From contig NZ_LMOI01000024.1 of assembly GCF_001423525.1 (NCBI RefSeq), positions 186,001 to 250,000 on the forward strand: a DNA stretch of 64,000 bases, in the 5' to 3' direction. Positions 58,755 through 64,000 of this stretch are shown here, in pieces. Under the pieces are notes generated by a model, which did not search any database, was not told the origin of the DNA, and saw only the letters and a list, made by a program, of their open reading frames with translations. The first letter of the stretch is position 1; the number at the start of each line of letters is the position of its first letter. Made by a program: the position numbers and the translations under genes. This DNA is from Arthrobacter sp. Leaf137. GTDB taxonomy: Bacteria > Actinomycetota > Actinomycetes > Actinomycetales > Micrococcaceae.

Positions 58755-61700
58755 TCAGTCGGGGCTGCCGGGCGCGGCGCGGCGTCCGCTGACCCTCGGC
58801 ACATCGCCGGTGGTCCAGTCGCGGAACTCGGCATCGACGTCGGCCGCCGGCTCGAATTCCGGCTGTGCCTGCAGGTCGCGGAGGAGCGCCTTCCGTTCGC
58901 GCCGGCCCTCCACGAGCCGGTACAGGACAGGAACGAGGACCAGGGTCAGGGCTGTGGAAGAGACCAGGCCGCCGATCACCACCACTGCGAGCGGCTGCGA
59001 AATGAAGCCGCCGCCGCCGGTGAGCCCCATCGCCATCGGCGTCAGCGCGAAAACTGTCGCCAGTGCCGTCATCAGGATGGGCCGGAGGCGTTGCCGGGCG
59101 CCGTGGGTGATGGCGTCCGCGACGTTCATTCCCGGCGAAATTGTTCCGGCAGGGCCGGTTCGTGGCTGCCGGTACTGGTTGATGAGGTCGATCAGCACGA
59201 TGGCGTTGGTCACCACGATGCCCACCAGCATCAGCATGCCGATCAGCGACGGCAGCCCCAGGGGAACGCCGGTGACCAGCAGCAGGGCAACGGCCCCTGT
59301 GGCGGCGAACGGCACGGACACCAGCAGGATCAGCGGCTGGATCAGGGACTTGAAGGTGGCCACCATGATGACGTACACGATGGCGATCGCAGCCAGCAGC
59401 GCCAGGCCCAGCTGCCTGAAGGACTCTGCCTGCTGCGTGGTGGCACCGCCGATCTCGGCAGTTACACCCGCTGGCAGCTCGACGCCCGCCAGGCGGCCCT
59501 GTACTTCGGTGCTGACGGCACCCAGGTTGGATCCCGACGGCGTCACGGACACCTTTGCGGTGCGCTGGCCGTTGCTGGCCGTGATGGACACCGGAATATC
59601 CACCTGTTCCACGGACGCAATGCTGCCCAGGGTGACAGGCCTTCCGGCGGCCGGCAGCTGGATGTTCCGGACGGCGTCGATGCTGGTGAACCTGGTTCCC
59701 TGGCCGATCCTCACCGGGAAGTCGTTGGTGTCGATCCGGACAGTGCCGGCAGGGACCGGGCTGATGGTGGCTGCAAGGACTCCCGCCACCTGCTCCTCAT
59801 TCAGGCCTGCCGCCACTGCCTTTGCCCGGTCCACCTTGACCTGGACCACCGGCTGGCTCGCGGCGAGGTTGGTTTCCACCTCGCTGGTGCCCGGCACGCC
59901 CGTCATGGCCTTCACCATGGCGTCGCTGGCTGCCTGCAGGTCCTGGGTGCTGGCAGCCTTGAGGGTGATGTCCACGGTGGAGGAAGTGCCGAAGCCGCCC
60001 TGCTGGGTACCCACGGACACCTTGCCGGAGTCCGGAACCTTGGCCAGCTCAGTGCGGACCGTTTCCTGCAGCTGGTCCTGGTCCGCCTTCTCATCCGTCA
60101 CCACCGTGAAGGTTGAATTCGACGAGCCGGAGGACACCAGTGCGGCGAACCCGGCCTGCGCATTGCCGGAAGTGACCTGAACGTCCTTGATCCCGTCAAT
60201 TCCGCGCAGCACTTCTTCGAGGCGGACGGCTGCGGCGCTGGTGTCCGCCAGGCTGGTACCGGCCGGAAGCACCTGGCGTACGGTGAGGCTGTTCTGGCCG
60301 GAGTTGCCCAGCAGGTTGGTGGCCAGCAGCGGTGTCATAGCTGCCGTGGCGCCCAGCACGAGCACTGCGGCCACCAGGGTCAGCACGGGGTGTTTCTGCG
60401 TCCTGGTGAGGATGGGCAGGTAGCCGCGCTGGAGCCGGCCGCGCTGTTCCTTCTCCTGGGCCGCTGCCCGGGCGGCGTCGGCGTCGGCGCGTGCGCCGGC
60501 ACCGGACGGCGCGGGGCTCTTGAGGAACCAGTAAGCCAGCACCGGGACGATTGTCAGGGACACCAGCAGGGACGCCAGCAGGGCGATGGTGACCGTCAGG
60601 GCGAACGGCCTGAACAGCTCGCCGGCCAGTTCGCCCACGAAGGCGATGGGCAGGAACACGGCCACCGTGGTGAGGGTGGACGCGGTGATGGCCCCGGCCA
60701 CTTCACGGATCGCGGTGAGGATGGCGGTGACCTTGTCCTCGCCGTAGGTAAGGTGCCGCTTGATGTTTTCGATCACGACGATCGAGTCGTCCACCACGCG
60801 GCCGATGGCGATGGTGAGGGCGCCGAGGGTGAGGATGTTCAGGGAGTAGCCGGTAGCCGAGAGCCCGATGAACGTGATGAGCAGGGACAGCGGGATGGAT
60901 ACCGCGGTCACCAGGGTGGAACGGGCCGACATCAGGAAGACCAGGATGACCGCCACGGCGAACCCCAGCCCCAGCAGGCCCTCGGTGGTGAGGTCCTTGA
61001 TGGACTTTTCAATGAAGGGCGCCTGGTCGAAAACCGGGGTGAACGTGGCGTTGGAGCCAAGCTCCGCTGCCAGCTCATCCAGGCTGTCCCGCACCGCATG
61101 GGAGATGGCCACCGTGTCGCCTTCGGGCTTTTTGGTGACGGACAGCGCGAGGGTTTCGGCTCCATTGGTCCGGGTGATGGACGTGCGTTCGTCGTCCTTG
61201 ATGGCGACGTCGGCCACGGACCCGATAGTGGCACCGTCCCTGGCACCGGACACCGGAAGGGCTTTGACGGCGTCGAGCGAGTCAACCGGACTGCCGATCT
61301 GCAGCGAGAGCGTTTTGCCCTGCTCTTCCAGCGTGCCGGCAGGGACCAGGGCTCCGTTGTTGGAGAGCGTGTCGCGGAGGGAGGCGATGCTGGCACCGGA
61401 CGCAGCCATCGCCTCGGGGCGCGGAAGGATCTCGATGTGCTGGGTGGCGCCGCCGGTGACATCGGCGCCGCGGACGCCGTCGATCTTCTGCAGCCGGGGA
61501 ACGCTCAGCCGCTGGAGATCGGTGTTGAGTTCGCTGAGCGGCTTATCCGAGGACACCGCCAGGAAGACGATCGGGAAATCGCTGATGCTCCCGGCGATGG
61601 CCTGCGGTTGGACGTCGGCCGGCAGGCTGCGCTTGGCGTTGGAGATGGCCCGGTCGATCTGGTTCCGTGCCCGGTCCAGGTTGGAACCGTAGGTGAACAC

Positions 61701-61982
61701 CATCGTGATCTGCGAAACGCCGTTGCGGGACGTGGAGGAGGTGGATTCAAGCCCCTCCACGCCGTTCAGGGCTGTTTCGAGCGGACCGCTGACCTGCTTG
61801 TCCACCACCTCCGGCGAGGCCCCCGGCATGGAGGTCAGCACGGTGATCTGCGGAAACTCAATGGACGGGATGAGTTCCTGCTTCAGCGACGACATGGTGA
61901 TCACGCCGAAGACCGAAGCGAAGACGGTGATCAGCGCAATCAGCGCCCGGTTCGCCAATGAAAGGTGTGCCAGCCGAAACAT
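58755..61982 (-). CDS. RND superfamily efflux permease (HAE1/AcrB-like)
   Basis: A 1075-residue transporter. It has the internal two-fold repeat, twelve membrane helices in 1+5/1+5 order and two large outer loops. The helix-4 proton relay region reads GALTIAIGRVVDDSIVVIENIKRH with paired Asp. The central linker (residues 495-530) is charged. AGGAG precedes the ATG. No membrane-fusion-protein gene is adjacent, which fits a monoderm. Related single-gene pumps exist in Bacillus (SwrC-like). The substrate is unknown; drugs or lipid-like compounds are plausible. Confidence 0.9.
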   Translation of the reverse strand: MFRLAHLSLANRALIALITVFASVFGVITMSSLKQELIPSIEFPQITVLTSMPGASPEVVDKQVSGPLETALNGVEGLESTSSTSRNGVSQITMVFTYGSNLDRARNQIDRAISNAKRSLPADVQPQAIAGSISDFPIVFLAVSSDKPLSELNTDLQRLSVPRLQKIDGVRGADVTGGATQHIEILPRPEAMAASGASIASLRDTLSNNGALVPAGTLEEQGKTLSLQIGSPVDSLDAVKALPVSGARDGATIGSVADVAIKDDERTSITRTNGAETLALSVTKKPEGDTVAISHAVRDSLDELAAELGSNATFTPVFDQAPFIEKSIKDLTTEGLLGLGFAVAVILVFLMSARSTLVTAVSIPLSLLITFIGLSATGYSLNILTLGALTIAIGRVVDDSIVVIENIKRHLTYGEDKVTAILTAIREVAGAITASTLTTVAVFLPIAFVGELAGELFRPFALTVTIALLASLLVSLTIVPVLAYWFLKSPAPSGAGARADADAARAAAQEKEQRGRLQRGYLPILTRTQKHPVLTLVAAVLVLGATAAMTPLLATNLLGNSGQNSLTVRQVLPAGTSLADTSAAAVRLEEVLRGIDGIKDVQVTSGNAQAGFAALVSSGSSNSTFTVVTDEKADQDQLQETVRTELAKVPDSGKVSVGTQQGGFGTSSTVDITLKAASTQDLQAASDAMVKAMTGVPGTSEVETNLAASQPVVQVKVDRAKAVAAGLNEEQVAGVLAATISPVPAGTVRIDTNDFPVRIGQGTRFTSIDAVRNIQLPAAGRPVTLGSIASVEQVDIPVSITASNGQRTAKVSVTPSGSNLGAVSTEVQGRLAGVELPAGVTAEIGGATTQQAESFRQLGLALLAAIAIVYVIMVATFKSLIQPLILLVSVPFAATGAVALLLVTGVPLGLPSLIGMLMLVGIVVTNAIVLIDLINQYRQPRTGPAGTISPGMNVADAITHGARQRLRPILMTALATVFALTPMAMGLTGGGGFISQPLAVVVIGGLVSSTALTLVLVPVLYRLVEGRRERKALLRDLQAQPEFEPAADVDAEFRDWTTGDVPRVSGRRAAPGSPD

Positions 61983-62045
61983 CGATGGTCTCCTGGAAGG
62001 GTTGGTGACTGGATCCCGGTAAGCCAGCCACTGGCCCCGGCAGGG

Positions 62046-63548
62046 TCAGTTGCTGGCGGAAACACTCTCCAGCTGAAGGGACTTGGCAGTTGCCCGCTCG
62101 AGCTCGGCGGCGAGCTCGGGATTCTCATCCAGCTTCACCCCGTAACCGGGCATCATGTCCTTCAGCTTGCCCTGCCAGCCCTTGAAGTTCTTGGGGAACG
62201 TCTTCTGCAGCAGTTCGATCATGATGGGAACAGCGGTGGAGGCTCCGGGTGAGGCTCCCAGCAGCGCGCCGATGGAACCGTCGCGGCCGGCAATCACTTC
62301 AGTACCGAACTGGAGGATGCCGCCCTTTTGCGGATCCTTCTTGATGATCTGTACACGCTGGCCGGCCGTGATCAGTTCCCAGTCGCCGTCCTTGGCTTCG
62401 GGGTAGTACTCCCGGAGCGCTTCAACCTTGTCACCGTGGCGCTTGGCCACTTCCTTGACCAGGTAGGCGGTGAGGTCCATGTTGTCCTTGGCTACCGCCA
62501 GCATCGGAATGATGTTGCCGGGCCGGATGGACAACGGCAGGTCGAGGTAGGAACCGTTCTTGAGGAAGTTGGTGGAGAACCCGGCGTACGGGCCAAACAG
62601 GAGGGACCGCTTGCCGTTGACGTAACGGGTGTCCAGATGCGGGACGGACATGGGCGGGGCGCCCACCGACGCCTGGCCGTAGACCTTGGCGCTGTGCTGG
62701 GCGGCGATGGTCTCGTCCGTGCAGCGGAAGAACTGGCCGGAGACGGGGAACCCGCCGTAGCCCTTGCTCTCCGGGATGCCGGAGGCCTGGAGCAGGTGCA
62801 GGGCACCGCCGCCGGCGCCGACGAAGACAAACTTGGCGTGGATCCTGCCGTGCTCGCCGGACCTGGGGTGCTTCAGCGTCAGGTCCCAGCCGCCGTCGGA
62901 CGCCTTGCTGATCCCGGTGACGTCGTGCCCGTAATTGATTTCGACGCCGTTGTTCCCGAGGTAGGTGGTCAGCTCGCGGGTGAGTGCACCGAAGTCGACG
63001 TCGGTGCCCTCGGCGGCGCGGGTGGCGGCGATCTTCTGCTGGGCGTTGCGGCCCTTGACGATCAGCGGCGCCCACTTGGCAATCTGGCCGTGGTCCTCCG
63101 AGTACTCCATGCTCCGGAACAGCGTGTGCGGCTTGAGGGCCTCGTAGCGGGTCTTCAGGAACCGGGCGTGGTCGTCGCCGATCACGAAGCTCATGTGCGG
63201 CACGGTGTTGATGAAGCCTTTGGGGGATCCGATCAGGTTCCCGTCCACCAGGTGGGACCAGAACTGGCGGGAGAGCTGGAACTGCTCATTGATCAGCAGT
63301 GCCTTGGCCGGGCTGACCGAACCGTCTTTGGCTGCGGGGGAGTAGTTGAGCTCACAGAGGGCCGCGTGGCCGGTTCCGGCGTTGTTCCAGGGGTCTGAGC
63401 TTTCGAGGCCGGGCTGGTCCAGCCGCTCGAACAGGGAGATGGTCCAGTCCGGTTCCAGCTGCTTGAGGAATGCCCCCAGCGTTGCGCTCATGATGCCGCC
63501 GCCAATCAGGACGACGTCGGCATGTTGGGTCTTGGAAATGAAGGTCAC
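62046..63548 (-). CDS. mqo: Malate:quinone oxidoreductase
   Basis: A 500-residue membrane-associated FAD enzyme that oxidises malate to oxaloacetate and reduces quinone, an alternative to NAD-dependent malate dehydrogenase. The FAD-binding start is VVLIGGGIMSATLGAFL. Family stretches: WNNAGTGHAALCELNYSP, FVGAGGGALHLLQ, FPVSGQFFRC, GASPGAST and the late WQGKLKDMMPGYG. GTG start at 63548 with CGGAGA upstream and TATTCT (63589-63584) as the probable -10 box. It links the TCA cycle to the respiratory chain that feeds the ATP synthase. Confidence 0.95.
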   Translation of the reverse strand: MTFISKTQHADVVLIGGGIMSATLGAFLKQLEPDWTISLFERLDQPGLESSDPWNNAGTGHAALCELNYSPAAKDGSVSPAKALLINEQFQLSRQFWSHLVDGNLIGSPKGFINTVPHMSFVIGDDHARFLKTRYEALKPHTLFRSMEYSEDHGQIAKWAPLIVKGRNAQQKIAATRAAEGTDVDFGALTRELTTYLGNNGVEINYGHDVTGISKASDGGWDLTLKHPRSGEHGRIHAKFVFVGAGGGALHLLQASGIPESKGYGGFPVSGQFFRCTDETIAAQHSAKVYGQASVGAPPMSVPHLDTRYVNGKRSLLFGPYAGFSTNFLKNGSYLDLPLSIRPGNIIPMLAVAKDNMDLTAYLVKEVAKRHGDKVEALREYYPEAKDGDWELITAGQRVQIIKKDPQKGGILQFGTEVIAGRDGSIGALLGASPGASTAVPIMIELLQKTFPKNFKGWQGKLKDMMPGYGVKLDENPELAAELERATAKSLQLESVSASN

Positions 63549-63583
63549 GATCAGTCTCCGATTGCAGCGGCTCTGGCTGTCAC

Positions 63584-63589
63584 AGAATA
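63584..63589 (-). promoter_or_regulatory. -10 box for mqo
   Basis: TATTCT on the minus strand, about 35 bp before the GTG, which implies a short leader with a normal ribosome binding site. Confidence 0.4.
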
Positions 63590-63627
63590 TCCCCGCCCTG
63601 CCGACATACTGAAATTGGCCCGGCCCG

Positions 63628-64000
63628 TCAAGGCTTTAATTGCACCTTCGTGAAAACTTCATTTAAGACCGGTGACGCAGGGTAGCTGACAACCCGGTCG
63701 GACAAAGCCAGCGCGGAGATGGGGAAAGCGATGGGGACTGCCGGGACGGTGGCAGCAATCTGGGCGTTGATGGTGTGATAGAGCTCATCACGGTCCTCAC
63801 CCTCGGGCAGCCCCCGCGCACGGTTGATCTTGGAGAACACCTGCGGATCCTGGTAGCCGAACTCGCCGTTCTTCTCGCCGAACAGCGGCCCCACGAAGTT
63901 GTCTGCGTCCGAGTAGGAACCGTTCCAGCCCAAGAGGTGCAGGGCATGGTCGCCGGGTGACTGGACTTTCTGCAGGTAGCCGTCGGCCCAGTCCACGGGA
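63628..64000 (-). CDS. Peptide/oligopeptide ABC transporter substrate-binding protein (C-terminal part only)
   Basis: About 124 residues from the end of an extracytoplasmic solute-binding protein of the family-5 (OppA/DppA) class. Conserved late features are WNGSYSDADNFVGPLFG and INAQIAATVPAVPIAFPI. The frame is open to the window edge, so the start and most of the protein lie outside; the in-frame GTG at 63996 is only an internal codon. Other opp genes are not visible. Confidence 0.85.
   Translation of the reverse strand, partial: PVDWADGYLQKVQSPGDHALHLLGWNGSYSDADNFVGPLFGEKNGEFGYQDPQVFSKINRARGLPEGEDRDELYHTINAQIAATVPAVPIAFPISALALSDRVVSYPASPVLNEVFTKVQLKP

Noticed and set aside
58515..61961. 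Long plus-strand open frames (about 520-530 codons) opposite the RND gene
   Set aside because: They are antisense shadows of high-GC coding DNA: Gln/Arg/Gly/His-rich, no family match, no ribosome binding site. The minus-strand RND protein explains the region fully.
1..64000. CRISPR array, tRNA, rRNA, insertion sequence, prophage or integron
   Set aside because: I looked for regular direct repeats, cloverleaf ends, transposase or integrase motifs and found none. Gene content and order are those of the core chromosome.

Overview
The window is a high-GC chromosomal segment from an actinobacterium. Gene order, protein features and codon use point to the Arthrobacter/Pseudarthrobacter group of the Micrococcaceae. 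Three things support this: the atp operon followed by a DUF2550 gene, a nucS (EndoMS) gene in place of mutSL, and the block pncB-clpS-DUF2017-murI-MBL-rph-rdgB. It reads as core chromosome. I see no tRNA, rRNA, CRISPR array, insertion sequence, prophage or integron. No gene-free stretch exceeds 300 bp; the longest are the cold-shock leader (11546-11841) and the iclR/transporter divergent region (42920-43195).

Layout. 2-7338: F1Fo ATP synthase atpB-E-F-H-A-G-D-C plus DUF2550. 7343-11184: a membrane esterase coupled to an MprF-like aminoacyl-phosphatidylglycerol synthase. 11342-13008: cold-shock protein, NucS and a small zinc-ribbon protein. 13080-15227: a hydrolase and an AI-2E-type permease. 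15445-19663: an actinobacterial DUF8094 membrane protein, a cysteine-less YbbN-like thioredoxin/TPR protein, an Old Yellow Enzyme and DUF3253. 19752-22930: an ABC exporter and nagB. 23071-25184: DUF3039 and a DEAD/DEAH helicase. 25246-31580: nicotinate salvage (pncA, pncB), then clpS, DUF2017, murI, MBL hydrolase, rph and rdgB. 31670-36357: DedA, DnaQ-BRCT exonuclease, DUF4395, ADP-ribosylglycohydrolase and aquaporin. 36436-40688: sbcDC. 40797-47712: two MFS transporters, an IclR regulator, a phosphoribosyltransferase, a hydrolase and an amino-acid permease. 47920-53823: the NAD de novo operon nrtR-nadA-nadB-nadC-nifS. 53837-57011: GtrA, DUF1684, a lipoprotein and a transglutaminase. 57063-58639: marR and a luciferase-like flavin oxidoreductase. 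58755-63548: an RND pump and mqo. 63628-64000: the C-terminal end of a peptide-binding protein.

How the genes work together. Energy metabolism (ATP synthase, Mqo) and NAD metabolism (salvage pncA/pncB; de novo nadABC under NrtR, with a cysteine desulfurase that could build the NadA Fe-S cluster) are prominent. Genome maintenance is covered by NucS, SbcCD, DnaQ-BRCT, RdgB and the helicase. The envelope is covered by the aminoacyl-PG synthase/esterase pair and MurI.

The most notable non-gene signals are: many starts with a TANNNT hexamer ending exactly 6-7 nt before the start codon, which implies widespread leaderless mRNAs and corrects several starts; a 27-bp near-perfect palindrome before nrtR; an 18-bp perfect palindrome before the luciferase-like/marR operon; a 26-bp dyad at the MHS transporter promoter; an in-frame palindromic insert inside nadB; and long perfect hairpins between convergent genes.
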